Part shown: positions 9,404 to 18,638 of the stretch, in pieces | How positions within the stretch are numbered: the first letter of the stretch is position 1 | How the letters are laid out: each line of letters begins with the position of its first letter | Position numbers and translations under genes: made by a program | Virus record (IMG/VR): IMGVR_UViG_3300030041_000009 | Span: 62,001-126,000 of that record | Length of the DNA: 64,000 nt | Reading direction: 5' to 3' (one strand) | Source: a virus | The notes under the pieces: generated by a model | Databases searched by the model: none | Told to the model about the DNA's origin: nothing | What the model saw: only the letters and a program-made list of their open reading frames with translations

Positions 9404-10021
9404 TTAATTTTTAACTACTTTATAATCAATTAATAATCCATTATCATCATAAGCCGCATTCATTGTATAATTAGCAAAACTATTAACATTATTATTACAA
9501 TCAGTTTTAGTATTAAATAATTTTATTGTAACTGATGTCAATCTAAAATCATCATCATAAACATGATTACTTAATCTATAATTTTGCTGTGATAATCCTA
9601 ATATATGTTTAACATCAAATGAAATATCTATGATAGTATTATTCATATCTGATAATGTTTCTGTAATACCAGTTAAACTATCAATACTAGGTATATCAGA
9701 ATTTTTTGATAATATTGTAGAATTTATATTTAGATAAGGAATATCATAATCATCTGAATATAAATTATCTTGTATTGCTACATTTAAATTTTCTATTTTA
9801 ACTATCCAATTATTAGTTAAAAAAAAGTAGCTTGGAGCATTTTGATTTAATGTAGTTGGATCACCACCAAATGATCTGAATGCAGCTAGCCATTTAGAAT
9901 TATCTCCTTCTAATACCCATTGCTTCCATTCTAAATATAAATCAGTTTTAACATCAATACTTGTTACTCCACTATTTATAGTTATTATTTTTGCTGATCC
10001 ATCAAAAGTTACTTTACTCAT
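9404..10021 (-). CDS. Virion structural-type protein
   Basis: 205 residues. The first 80 residues (KTDLYLEWKQWV...NSKWLAAFRSFGGDP, then a hydrophobic PSYFFLTNNWIVKI) follow a pattern I associate with minor virion or tail proteins of many phages; this is recollection, not a search. The middle is beta-rich and Asn/Asp-rich. Neighbours are virion-like genes on the same strand. A weak phage-type promoter motif lies at 10034-10060. Confidence 0.5.
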   Translation of the reverse strand: MSKVTFDGSAKIITINSGVTSIDVKTDLYLEWKQWVLEGDNSKWLAAFRSFGGDPTTLNQNAPSYFFLTNNWIVKIENLNVAIQDNLYSDDYDIPYLNINSTILSKNSDIPSIDSLTGITETLSDMNNTIIDISFDVKHILGLSQQNYRLSNHVYDDDFRLTSVTIKLFNTKTDCNNNVNSFANYTMNAAYDDNGLLIDYKVVKN

Positions 10022-10074
10022 TTATTTATTTAATTTTTACTAATTTATATATTTATTTTATTAGGTCAATAATA

Positions 10075-10815
10075 TTAATAAATATTAGAATTATAATTAT
10101 TTGGATCATAAACAGCATCTACAAGAAAATAATAAACAATCTCATAATTTGTACTATTTATTAAAGATAATTTTATGCAATAATAACCTGGTATAGAAAT
10201 TTCTTGATACTCATTATTATTTAATAAATTTGATCCTATAATTAAAACATTTATCATATATTTATTGATACAATAATCAATATTATCAATCACATAGCAT
10301 ATACAATTATAAATTATATCAACTTTATTAATTATATTTTTATCAAATTCAAAAAGATTAAATGTTACGCCAGAATAAATATTAATTCCTGATGTTATAC
10401 CAGTTGCTCCAGAAAAATCAATAGTATTTCCTGTCAATCCTGAATTAAAAATATTACAATTAAATATTATTTCAGGAGAACTATCATTTACAACAATATT
10501 ATAAATATATGATGTAGTTATATTTCCAACAGAATCTGAAATTGAAATATATATAAAATATTGTCCATATTTTGTTAATTCATATAATTGTATATTTGTA
10601 CCTTTCTCATATAACTCAAAAGTTATATTATCTAATGGTATATTCACTGAAATGCAACCAGTTATTCCACTAATGAATAGATGTTTTAAACTATTTAATG
10701 TCCAACCTGTAACACTATCATGATATAAATGCAAATATGCATTATGTGGTACAGTAGTTCCACTACCAATCCAAGTAGTTCCACTTATAGGAGAATTATA
10801 ATATATAATAGTCAT
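10075..10815 (-). CDS. Ig-like beta-rich virion protein
   Basis: 246 residues, not recognised by family. The segment ISISDSVGNITTSYIYNIVV (about residues 83-102) is typical of Ig-like repeats found in phage decoration and tail proteins. The rest is beta-rich and Asn/Ile-rich. It sits inside the minus-strand virion cluster, so a surface-exposed structural role is inferred. Confidence 0.5.
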   Translation of the reverse strand: MTIIYYNSPISGTTWIGSGTTVPHNAYLHLYHDSVTGWTLNSLKHLFISGITGCISVNIPLDNITFELYEKGTNIQLYELTKYGQYFIYISISDSVGNITTSYIYNIVVNDSSPEIIFNCNIFNSGLTGNTIDFSGATGITSGINIYSGVTFNLFEFDKNIINKVDIIYNCICYVIDNIDYCINKYMINVLIIGSNLLNNNEYQEISIPGYYCIKLSLINSTNYEIVYYFLVDAVYDPNNYNSNIY

Positions 10816-10834
10816 TTATAATTAATTTTTATTT

Positions 10835-11710
10835 TTAACAATTTATATTATTACCACTATCGTATGTTTCTGTTGTAGTTAAATATCTACAATTACCATC
10901 TGTATATGATGAATACGCGAATATTATTCTAAAATATGCTTGTTCATAATCAGATTGAGTTAAAAATTTAATAGTATAATAAGTTGATGTAGTGTTTATG
11001 TAAATGTAATATAATGATGTATCTGAATTTATTGATATAATAGTATTATATGGAATTATATATTGTGTAATTGTATAACCTGTACTTATTATTGAAGATG
11101 TAATTCCAGTAATAATAAATTCAGTAGATCCTGTTGTTAATCCAGTATAAGAATAACATTCAACTTGATTTGTTATAATGTCACTATAATACAAATTTGA
11201 TATCGTTACTGCACTACTTGGTGGTTGAACTATTGGAGCTTCAATATTAGCTTGCATTACATCTAAAACTACATCATAATCTAATGGATTATTCAAATAA
11301 ATTTGTCCTAATTTATTTGGAAATGAGCCATTTAAAAGCAATAATCTTCCAATTGGATATGTTATACCTGAATTAGAATCATAATAGTAATTAATATTAT
11401 ATGTACTTGGTTCATAATAATAATATGGATCATACGCATCTTCATTCTCATTATCATAATTACCATTATATGTAACTTTTAATAATAAAAAAGTAGATTC
11501 TTCAATTATACCATAATTTAATAAAAAATCTTCAGTATAAGAAGGTAATACTATTCTTGATGTATAACATGAATCATACGGTATTGCAATATCACTGAGA
11601 CTCATAACAGAAGATGTTTGAGGTCCATCTGATGTTCTAAAATCTCTACCCCAATTTTTTATTTCTCTTTTTGTTTTACCATAAAGACTATTACTTGTTA
11701 TTTTTGCCAT
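10835..11710 (-). CDS. Virion structural protein, paralogue of 12491 gene
   Basis: 291 residues from the ATG at 11710 (MAKITSNSLYGKTKREIKNW). I chose this start over an in-frame ATG upstream because it aligns with the start of the paralogue ending 7 bases upstream. Shared patterns are KNW...GP, LxDIAIPY, SRIVL, LLLKVTY, YNINYYxxxxxxxxPxxRLL, and NPLDYDVxLDV. Residues 175-291 are unique and beta-rich. The two are tandem duplicates, probably of a structural gene with diverged C-terminal domains. Confidence 0.6.
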   Translation of the reverse strand: MAKITSNSLYGKTKREIKNWGRDFRTSDGPQTSSVMSLSDIAIPYDSCYTSRIVLPSYTEDFLLNYGIIEESTFLLLKVTYNGNYDNENEDAYDPYYYYEPSTYNINYYYDSNSGITYPIGRLLLLNGSFPNKLGQIYLNNPLDYDVVLDVMQANIEAPIVQPPSSAVTISNLYYSDIITNQVECYSYTGLTTGSTEFIITGITSSIISTGYTITQYIIPYNTIISINSDTSLYYIYINTTSTYYTIKFLTQSDYEQAYFRIIFAYSSYTDGNCRYLTTTETYDSGNNINC

Positions 11711-11717
11711 ATTTATA

Positions 11718-12491
11718 TTATATTTTATCCCAGATACCAGTACCTGCATCAATTAGCACGACTACTTCATATTGAGTATTTAATACATATGAATTTAAAC
11801 CATCAATCAAATCTGTATCTTGTGTTAAAATAGTTATAACTCCGTTTAATATATTTTTGATTGTTAATACATTTCCTGTACCAGTTGCTAACGGTAAATA
11901 TAATGAATATGTAGAACCTGATTCTGTTGTACCAGAACATCTTATATATTCATCATCTGTTTTTCCAGAATATGTACTTGATATATTTGTTATAGCATAA
12001 TGTATTTGATAATCAGCAGGTATATCATCATCTTCATCAAATTCAGAATCAACTGTTGCTTCTAATACATCTAATGTTACGTCATAATCTAATGGATTTG
12101 TCACATAAATTTGTGGTATTCTTTCATCAGAAGAACCTGTCATTATTAATAATCTATTTAATGGTCTAAGAATAGGATCATTTTCAAAATAATAATTTAT
12201 ATTATATTTTTCTTGTTCATATGTATAATATGGATCAGATAAACTATCATAAGTTACTTTTATCATTAAGAATGTAACAGCCTTACCAATAAATCCGTAA
12301 AGCATTTTATTAGATTCACCAGCTTTTAAAACTATTCTCGATCTATATTGAGATTCATATGGAATAGCCAAATCTTCTAAGCTTAATTTTTCAATTATAT
12401 TTGGACCTTCAACTGCAATAAATGAGCAATTCCAGTTCTTTATTGTTTTTTCTGTTGGATTAATAAGATCATTAGGGGTGATTATAGCCAT
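11718..12491 (-). CDS. Virion structural protein, paralogue of 11710 gene
   Basis: 257 residues from the ATG at 12491 (MAIITPNDLINPTEKTIKNW). A longer frame from 12527 exists, but the promoter-like motif lies inside that extension, which supports the inner start. The N-terminal 150 residues match the next gene; the C-terminal part (from about 165) differs and ends in a beta-rich module (NGVITILTQDTDLIDGLNS, VVLIDAGTGIWDKI) that is typical of phage fibre or tail ends. Confidence 0.6.
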   Translation of the reverse strand: MAIITPNDLINPTEKTIKNWNCSFIAVEGPNIIEKLSLEDLAIPYESQYRSRIVLKAGESNKMLYGFIGKAVTFLMIKVTYDSLSDPYYTYEQEKYNINYYFENDPILRPLNRLLIMTGSSDERIPQIYVTNPLDYDVTLDVLEATVDSEFDEDDDIPADYQIHYAITNISSTYSGKTDDEYIRCSGTTESGSTYSLYLPLATGTGNVLTIKNILNGVITILTQDTDLIDGLNSYVLNTQYEVVVLIDAGTGIWDKI

Positions 12492-12500
12492 AAAAAAATG

Positions 12501-12522
12501 TTTTCTCTTATATATAAAATTT
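12501..12522 (-). promoter_or_regulatory. Phage-type promoter motif before paired virion genes
   Basis: The minus strand reads AAATTTTATATATAAGAGAA, starting about 30 bases upstream of the ATG at 12491. The core TTATATATAAGAGAAA is identical to that before the 13383 gene. A weaker plus-strand version (12533-12556) may serve the gene at 12581. Confidence 0.6.
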
Positions 12523-12580
12523 ATCATTCAAAATTTTATATAAACTTATATAATTATATTAACTATAATAAATAAAAAAT

Positions 12581-13327
12581 ATGCTAGATAGGTTTAAAAA
12601 TTTTGAAAAATATAGAAATTTTAATGAAGAAGCAGATTATTTTCACAATCATTTTTATTTAGCTATGAAGGAGGGATTAATTCATTCTGTTGATTATGAC
12701 TTTTTTTGTGAAAAATTAGATAATTTAATAAAATCATATAATATTAAATATGAAATAAAAAAATTAGAAGGATATATTTCATTATCAATTGATATTTCAA
12801 ATGTAAATAAAAAACAATTTAATAAAGAATTGACTAGTTTTATGCATAATATGGGATATTTTAAACCTAGTATAATTGATAATAATGGATTAGAAATAAA
12901 AAGTATAATGATATCAAAAGATACAATATTTAATATAACATTTCAAAAAAGATTTGATGTACCTGATGGAACACCTGATATATTATATCATGCAACAACA
13001 AAATATTATTACGAAAAAATTAAAAAAATAGGATTAGTTCCTAAATCTCAAAATATGATATCTAATGATGTAGATAGAGTATATTTAACTGACAATTTGT
13101 CAGATGCTAAAGAATTTTGTGCAGAAAAAAGAAAATTTTTTAAAAATAAATATGATAAGACAGAATTATTCAATATGAATATCGACGAATGGGTAATATT
13201 AGAAGTTGATATTTCTTCTATTCCTGATTTTAAATTATATAAAGACCCTAAAATGAAAAATTCTTATTATACATATGAATCAATATTAAGTTATGCAATA
13301 AGAGTAAAAGAAAGAGTTAATTTTTAA
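12581..13327 (+). CDS. Putative ADP-ribosyltransferase-fold protein (Tpt1/KptA-like), capsid-tag-like start
   Basis: 248 residues. The C-terminal half has the pattern of ADP-ribosyltransferase-fold proteins related to RNA 2'-phosphotransferases: LYHATTKYYYEKIKKIGL (about 140-157), RVYLTDNLSDA (about 172-182), VILEVDIS (about 211-218) and YYTYESI (about 235-241), giving candidate H, Y and E positions. The N-terminus (MLDRFKNFEKYRNF) is weakly like the capsid-targeting tags seen elsewhere here. It is homologous over most of its length to the tandem pair at 39806 and 40518. T4 packages ADP-ribosyltransferase Alt in its head; a similar use is inferred. Confidence 0.5.
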   Translation: MLDRFKNFEKYRNFNEEADYFHNHFYLAMKEGLIHSVDYDFFCEKLDNLIKSYNIKYEIKKLEGYISLSIDISNVNKKQFNKELTSFMHNMGYFKPSIIDNNGLEIKSIMISKDTIFNITFQKRFDVPDGTPDILYHATTKYYYEKIKKIGLVPKSQNMISNDVDRVYLTDNLSDAKEFCAEKRKFFKNKYDKTELFNMNIDEWVILEVDISSIPDFKLYKDPKMKNSYYTYESILSYAIRVKERVNF

Positions 13328-13345
13328 AAAATATATTATAATTAA

Positions 13346-13366
13346 ATTTTTTATATATAAGAGAAA
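13346..13366 (+). promoter_or_regulatory. Phage-type promoter motif before 13383 gene
   Basis: ATTTTTTATATATAAGAGAA, 16 bases before the ATG. With the divergent copy at 12501-12522 it defines the clearest form of the shared motif. Confidence 0.6.
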
Positions 13367-13382
13367 TATAAAATAATTAAAA

Positions 13383-15866
13383 ATGAGATATATTTACACT
13401 CCTAAATTTGATGGTACTTTTACAATGAGTTGGTTAGGTACTCCAACGTATACAGATGAAATATCTACTCAAATTCGTGATATTAAAAATTTTTCTATCG
13501 TTCCATTAAAAAGCATATCATCAATTACAAAATTTACAGATATTGTAAAAGGAGAAACTAATGATCATTATTTCAAAAAATATTTTTCTTATAGCAATAC
13601 AAGAAGTGGTATAAGTTATAGTGAGTATTCTCCTATTACAGGAATTACACAAGATTATTGCTCATTAAATAACTTATATTTAAATTTAGCTTATTATAGA
13701 ATTGATGCTGATACTACTACAATACCAGCACTTACAATAAATACAATTGTAATCGAAGGAACTTATGATATTGAACAAACAGATACAATTGTTAATATAC
13801 CAGATAATGAATTTATATTATTTACCCCAAAAGATATTTATAAAGTTTTCAAATTAACTGGTTATGAAATATATGGATCAAATACTAATAATTTACAAAT
13901 TAAATATAGATTCACTCAAGATAATGGTAGAACATATACGCCTTGGGAAAATTTAACAACAGAAAATATATCAACTGTAAAAATAAATCCAATTAGATTT
14001 GCACAAGTTGAGTATTCAGTTTCTAAAATAAATACTGGAACAACATCTAAAATTTATGATATTATATTATTAGGAGATTTTCAAAATATTAATAATAATT
14101 ATCTTAAAACTAATAGATATGGAGTTAGAGAGGATTGTGCAGTTTCTTATCCTGCAGTAAATACTGGAACTACAATTTCAAATTCAACAGATAGTGGTAC
14201 AAATTCAGTTTGTTTAAATGGTATAACATCATATAAAGGTGATAGTAAAACTCCATTAGATTATAGTAAAGATTGGGTGACAAAAGGATTAAGTTGTTAT
14301 ATATCAGGTAATGTTATACCAAGTCTAAGTTCACAAAGTAATACAACTGGATTAGATTCAACTCAAACAGCAGCATCACAAGGCATATTTAATCCTTATG
14401 CTGGACAAAAAATAGGAGATTGGTATACATATTTATCAAATACAGTAGGTAAAATATTTGGATGGACAGTTGATTATCATTTAACAGATCCTGACGGTAA
14501 AGGAATAGATAGTATATTACATGAATATCAATTATTTAATATAGTAGATACACAAAAAATAAAAATAATTGTACCTGAAAATAATTTTCCAGATAATCAA
14601 GTTCAAATAAATGAATATATGTTAGATATGATGGATACATTTCAAGTTATTATATTAAAAGACGAATTTCATAATGCATTTGGAATAGAAAAAAGACCAT
14701 TCCAAAAAGATATTATATATTTTTGTCAAGCAAATCGTATGTATAGAATTAAACATGCTCAAGTAAAAAGAGATATTATGTATATGGGTGTTTATTATAA
14801 TGTTGTTCTTGAAAAATATGAAAAACTTGCAAATGAAACTAATGTTTCTAATGCATCAAAAAATCTTATTGAATCATTAACAAATAATAATACTATAGAT
14901 TCTTTATTTGGCGGAGAAATAAGAGAACAAGAAGATAAAATTGCAAATAAACAATTAAAACCTATAACACACGAAGTTTATAGATTAATTGTTAATCCAA
15001 AATTAGAGATAATTAAAAAAGATATCTATAATTCATTAAAAGATATAAAAATAGCAGATAGCTATTATAATTTATCATCATTATCTTCTGGTACAACCGC
15101 AGTTACTTATACATATAAAGATTCAAATTTGAATTTTAGTGATAATAGAGCATTTAATGTGTGGTTTAATTTTAATAATAGTTTTGATCCAAATAAGGCA
15201 ATTGATGAAAATATATTTAATTCTTATTATGTTAGTAATAAAAGTTATTTTGAATTTATAAACAACTATGATTCAATTAATAATAAAGGATATAAATTAT
15301 CTTACGCAAATAATAATATAACATTGACTATAAATAACATAAATTATAGTTTACCAATAACAGGATTAACAACAAATATGTGGTATGGTTTAACTGTAAA
15401 TTTAGATAATAGACAAAGAACAATAAGTTTAGATTTATTTAAAAGAAGATATAATTATAAAATAACAATGTTTACACCTAATTATAAAAGTGTTATATTA
15501 GATAATACAAATATAAATGACATATCGTATTATACATCAAATGGATATAGACCAGTTAAAAATACTGAAATTGCTGATAAATTAACTGACACAAGTTTAT
15601 ATAATATAGCGTCAATAAAATATATTGATGAATATGAAGGAGTAACTGTACCATTAAATACATTTAATGTTGATCAAAATATAATAATAAATTCATCTAA
15701 TATAAAATTGACAAATATAAGGATATATGATGATGTTATTCCTGATGAATCTAAATCTAATTTATTATTACAACGAGTAGTGCAAGATTCTAATAATTTA
15801 ATATTAGCTGATAATGCAACTAAAGAATTGTATACATCAAATATTTATAATAATAGATGGGAATAA
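13383..15866 (+). CDS. Large virion structural protein with LamG-like C-terminal domain
   Basis: 827 residues, probably virion. The first 250 residues are beta-rich; residues about 395-490 contain MYRIKHAQVKRDIMYMGVYY, an organised domain. Residues about 590-715 (AFNVWFNFNNSFDP ... NMWYGLTVNLDNRQRTISLDLF) have the layout of a LamG/concanavalin-like sandwich, which often binds glycans. It is the only gene between its own promoter and the IS607 element and is read opposite to the tail cluster. A tail, baseplate or host-contact role is inferred; the exact component is unknown. Confidence 0.55.
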   Translation: MRYIYTPKFDGTFTMSWLGTPTYTDEISTQIRDIKNFSIVPLKSISSITKFTDIVKGETNDHYFKKYFSYSNTRSGISYSEYSPITGITQDYCSLNNLYLNLAYYRIDADTTTIPALTINTIVIEGTYDIEQTDTIVNIPDNEFILFTPKDIYKVFKLTGYEIYGSNTNNLQIKYRFTQDNGRTYTPWENLTTENISTVKINPIRFAQVEYSVSKINTGTTSKIYDIILLGDFQNINNNYLKTNRYGVREDCAVSYPAVNTGTTISNSTDSGTNSVCLNGITSYKGDSKTPLDYSKDWVTKGLSCYISGNVIPSLSSQSNTTGLDSTQTAASQGIFNPYAGQKIGDWYTYLSNTVGKIFGWTVDYHLTDPDGKGIDSILHEYQLFNIVDTQKIKIIVPENNFPDNQVQINEYMLDMMDTFQVIILKDEFHNAFGIEKRPFQKDIIYFCQANRMYRIKHAQVKRDIMYMGVYYNVVLEKYEKLANETNVSNASKNLIESLTNNNTIDSLFGGEIREQEDKIANKQLKPITHEVYRLIVNPKLEIIKKDIYNSLKDIKIADSYYNLSSLSSGTTAVTYTYKDSNLNFSDNRAFNVWFNFNNSFDPNKAIDENIFNSYYVSNKSYFEFINNYDSINNKGYKLSYANNNITLTINNINYSLPITGLTTNMWYGLTVNLDNRQRTISLDLFKRRYNYKITMFTPNYKSVILDNTNINDISYYTSNGYRPVKNTEIADKLTDTSLYNIASIKYIDEYEGVTVPLNTFNVDQNIIINSSNIKLTNIRIYDDVIPDESKSNLLLQRVVQDSNNLILADNATKELYTSNIYNNRWE

Positions 15867-15871
15867 AAAAT

Positions 15872-15919
15872 ATGAAAAAATATATTGAATTTATAACTGA
15901 AAATGTAATACAAAAATAA
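15872..15919 (+). pseudogene. 5' fragment of capsid-tagged GNAT gene, cut by IS607 element
   Basis: An ATG five bases after the previous stop opens a 15-codon frame, MKKYIEFITENVIQK, then TAA. The peptide matches the T4-type capsid-targeting N-terminus found in many neighbours (compare MKNFIEFINESKK at 18635). It stops where the transposon begins. The acetyltransferase body that lacks a start of its own lies on the other side, so the two are read here as halves of one gene. Confidence 0.65.
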
Positions 15920-15939
15920 TAAAAGACTATTAATTATAA

Positions 15940-15957
15940 TTATATAACGTTATATAA
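15940..15957. repeat. Perfect 18-bp palindrome near IS607 left end
   Basis: TTATATAACGTTATATAA is its own reverse complement. Its place near the element's left end, 50 bases before tnpA, suits a recombinase or regulator binding site, but no function is shown. Confidence 0.6.
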
Positions 15958-16007
15958 ATTATATTATTTTAGCAAAAAACGGTATTTTTTATTTAATATA
16001 TATAATT

Positions 16008-16610
16008 ATGAAAGCAAAAGAAGTAAAAGAAATATTGGGTATAACCCAAGTTACATTAAGTAAATATATTAAAAAAGGATTAATAAAAATTAATAAAATA
16101 AATAATTATTCATATATTTATAATGACGAAGATGTATATAAATTAATTGGAGTTAAAAAAATAAAACATAAAAGAATTAATGTTAGTTATGCCAGAGTTT
16201 CAAACCAACCAAGAAAAAATGATTTAAAAGAACAATCTAATAGAATTTATGAATTCTCTATATTAAATGATATAGTAATTGAACAGCAATTTGAAGATAT
16301 TAAGTCAGGTATGTCATTTGAAAGAGATGGTTTAAATAAATTAATTAAACTTGTTATTGAAGGTAAAATTGAATGCGTTATAGTTGAAAATAAAGATAGA
16401 TTATGTAGATTTGGATTCGACCTTATTACTGAAGTATTTAAATATTTTGGTACTAAAATTATAGTCATAAGTGATAACATACAAAACAAAAGTTATGAAC
16501 AAGAATTAACAGATGATTTGATTTCTATTATTCATTATTTCTCTATGAAATCATATTCAAATAGAAGAAAATTAAATAAAATTAAAAAAGAACTACAAGA
16601 TAATAAATGA
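16008..16610 (+). CDS. tnpA: IS607-family transposase TnpA (serine recombinase)
   Basis: 200 residues. Residues 1-50 are a MerR-type helix-turn-helix (KEVKEILGITQVTLSKYIKK). The resolvase/invertase domain follows, with the catalytic serine in SYARVSNQ (about residues 64-71), the SGMSFERDGLNKLI motif (about 104-117) and ENKDRLCRFG (about 129-138). Length and order match IS607 TnpA, which excises and inserts the element by serine recombination through a circular form. A T-rich TTTAATATATATAATT motif stands directly before the ATG. All key motifs look intact. Confidence 0.9.
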   Translation: MKAKEVKEILGITQVTLSKYIKKGLIKINKINNYSYIYNDEDVYKLIGVKKIKHKRINVSYARVSNQPRKNDLKEQSNRIYEFSILNDIVIEQQFEDIKSGMSFERDGLNKLIKLVIEGKIECVIVENKDRLCRFGFDLITEVFKYFGTKIIVISDNIQNKSYEQELTDDLISIIHYFSMKSYSNRRKLNKIKKELQDNK

Positions 16611-16647
16611 TATAAAATTAAAAAAGAACTACAAGATAATATATGAT
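16576..16647 (+). repeat. 36-bp tandem duplication at the tnpA-tnpB junction
   Basis: Two adjacent 36-base copies (16576-16611 and 16612-16647) differ at one base. The first encodes the end of TnpA (KIKKELQDNK and stop); the second supplies the sequence before and including the tnpB start. The upstream region of tnpB is thus a copy of the tnpA tail. Confidence 0.95.
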
Positions 16648-18244
16648 ATCAATAAAAGTTGGATTTAACGTTAGTGAAGAGGGTAAACTTAAAATATTAA
16701 ATCGTCAGAAACAGTTTTCATATTTCTTTCGTAAACTTTATAAACATTATGATAAAATTAATGATAAAGAATATATTACTAAATTAACTAAAATATATGG
16801 TTTGAGTGTTTACGAGTCTAACTGTTTAATAATTGATGTTAAGACAAAATTTAAGCAAATTCAAACAAATAAAGATAAATTATCACAGGAAATACTTGAT
16901 TTACAAGATGATATAAAAGAATTACAATCAAAAATAAAATTAACCAAAAAAGAAACAAGGAATCTATTTAAATATCAGAAAAACTTAAGTTATAAAAATA
17001 GAAATTTATCAAAGGATATTACTTTCGGTACAAGAAAACTACTAAAAGAAATATCCTACTTAAATAATGATAAAAAGGAAAATAAAAACACTATAATTAC
17101 TAAAACAGATGAATATCATTCGAATAGAATCCTTCCTTTGAGTCTTTACGGATCTAAATGTGATCCTAATTCTAATAGATTTTTTGAATTTGATTTTACT
17201 AATAATCAAATCATTTATAAAATGAACAGCGAGAATAAAATTTATATCAATTATGTAGTTAAAGGTAATTATAAGAAACAATTGAAGGATCTTCAATTAA
17301 TTAAAGACTTAAATATATTACCTATTTCAGTCAAGTTAGATCATGAATATCTTTGTATTACAGTTGATAATGAAATGATTAATGGTGAACCTTTTGATTA
17401 TAAAACTTACATCAAGGAAATCAAAGAAAAGAATAATGGTAAGTACGACAAAAACATTTACATTAAACATAAACAAGAACAAACATCACGAAAACTTGTA
17501 GGCAAAAATCAAAATAGATTTGCTGCAGTTGATTTAAATCCTGATTATATTGGTTTAGTAATCTTAGATAAAACATCAAATGATGAAGTTAAAGTAATTG
17601 ATAGTAAATGTTATGACTTAAGTGAGTTGATGAAAAAATCAGGTAAAGATGTTACCGTAGACGAAAGTCTTTATCTAACCAGAAAAAGAAAACATGAAAT
17701 CGGTAACATTTACGTTAAGATATTTGATATAATAACTCACTACAAGTGTGGTTATTTTGTGATGGAAGACTTAAACTTTAAATCAAATAGTCAGGATGAA
17801 ATGTCAAAAGAAGTTCGTCGTAAAATAAATAATTGTTGGAACTTAGGCTTCCAAACAAATTTAATAAATAAACATTGTGATAATAATGGATTAATATTAA
17901 TAAAAGTTAATCCTTGTTATTCAAGTTTTATCGGAAATATAAATTACTCAGTATTCGACCCTGTTGCAGCAGCAACTGAAATCGGAAGAAGAGGAGCTTA
18001 TAAATATGATAAGAATGGTTTTTATCCAAAATTTACAAGTACAATGCTGAACACAGTGGTTGAAAGATTTATTAATTCTTTTCCTGATGTTTCAGTTGTT
18101 AAAGATTGTGAAAACTGGGTAAGCCTTTATAAACTATTCAAAAAGGCGGGAATTATATACCGTTGGCAGCTAACCGATATAAAGCCAGTTGACTGTTCTA
18201 GCAAAAATACTAAAAGAAACCATTGGAAAGTGTATACTTTTTAA
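16643..18244 (+). CDS. tnpB: TnpB RNA-guided nuclease of IS607 element, no visible zinc ribbon
   Basis: 533 residues. The RuvC-type acidic residues are visible: D in FAAVDLNPDYIGLVI (about 294), E in FVMEDLNFKS (about 375), and D in SVFDPVAAATEIGRRG (about 437). Residues 60-150 are a helical, lysine-rich region. The usual TnpB zinc ribbon (two CxxC pairs between the second and third motifs) is not seen; YSSFIGN stands in its place. TnpB uses an RNA from the element's right end to cut vacant target sites and so preserves the element. It shares motifs with the other TnpB at 49908. It appears catalytically intact. Confidence 0.85.
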   Translation: MISIKVGFNVSEEGKLKILNRQKQFSYFFRKLYKHYDKINDKEYITKLTKIYGLSVYESNCLIIDVKTKFKQIQTNKDKLSQEILDLQDDIKELQSKIKLTKKETRNLFKYQKNLSYKNRNLSKDITFGTRKLLKEISYLNNDKKENKNTIITKTDEYHSNRILPLSLYGSKCDPNSNRFFEFDFTNNQIIYKMNSENKIYINYVVKGNYKKQLKDLQLIKDLNILPISVKLDHEYLCITVDNEMINGEPFDYKTYIKEIKEKNNGKYDKNIYIKHKQEQTSRKLVGKNQNRFAAVDLNPDYIGLVILDKTSNDEVKVIDSKCYDLSELMKKSGKDVTVDESLYLTRKRKHEIGNIYVKIFDIITHYKCGYFVMEDLNFKSNSQDEMSKEVRRKINNCWNLGFQTNLINKHCDNNGLILIKVNPCYSSFIGNINYSVFDPVAAATEIGRRGAYKYDKNGFYPKFTSTMLNTVVERFINSFPDVSVVKDCENWVSLYKLFKKAGIIYRWQLTDIKPVDCSSKNTKRNHWKVYTF

Positions 18245-18269
18245 TTGTACTTTATTGTTTTTGTATATA

Positions 18270-18638
18270 ACAGCAGAAAAAAAAATTGTAATTGATAAAA
18301 AGAATTATAAATTTAAGTTGTTTTTAGATGATATTTTAGTATCTGAATCTAGTTTTAGAATAGAACATCCAGATAAATGGTTTAATGAAAAATATGTAAC
18401 TATTCATGATTTAAAAACGGTTAAAAATTTTCAAGGAAAAGGGTATGCTAAATATCTATTAGAACAGATATTTAATTATGTTAAAAATGAACTTAAAATT
18501 AATATTATTACTTTACTTGTTTATAAAAATAATTATAAAGCAGTAAATTTATATTTAAAATGCGGATTTGAAATATATCAAGATTATGATGATAATAAAA
18601 ATCAATCTTTTATACTTATAAAAAAATTAAAAATATGA
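18270..18638 (+). pseudogene. GNAT N-acetyltransferase, start lost to IS607 insertion
   Basis: About 122 residues of a GNAT fold. The acetyl-CoA loop is VKNFQGKGYAKYLL and the last helix-strand NNYKAVNLYLKCGFEIY is typical. No ATG occurs in the resumed host part; the only in-frame ATG (18189) lies inside tnpB and gives a chimeric N-terminus, so translation may begin there or at a TTG near 18255. The original gene probably began with MKKYIEFITEN at 15872. Its stop overlaps the next gene's start (ATGA), the same layout as other capsid-tagged genes. The body could still be expressed. Confidence 0.65.

Larger units (their letters stand above)
15920..18269 (+). mobile_element. IS607-type element (tnpA serine recombinase + tnpB)
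   Basis: Two genes in the standard IS607 order and strand: a 200-residue serine recombinase with MerR-type helix-turn-helix, then TnpB 33 bases later. The exact ends cannot be fixed from one copy; the left end is at or shortly after the interrupted tag peptide and the right end between the tnpB stop (18244) and the resumed acetyltransferase frame. IS607 makes no target duplication, so none is expected. Boundaries are approximate by some tens of bases. Confidence 0.7.

Noticed and set aside
12492-12527. Longer N-terminus (MINFIYKRKHFF) for the virion gene starting at 12491
   Set aside because: The promoter-like motif lies in this stretch, and the paralogue downstream begins at the equivalent of the inner ATG.
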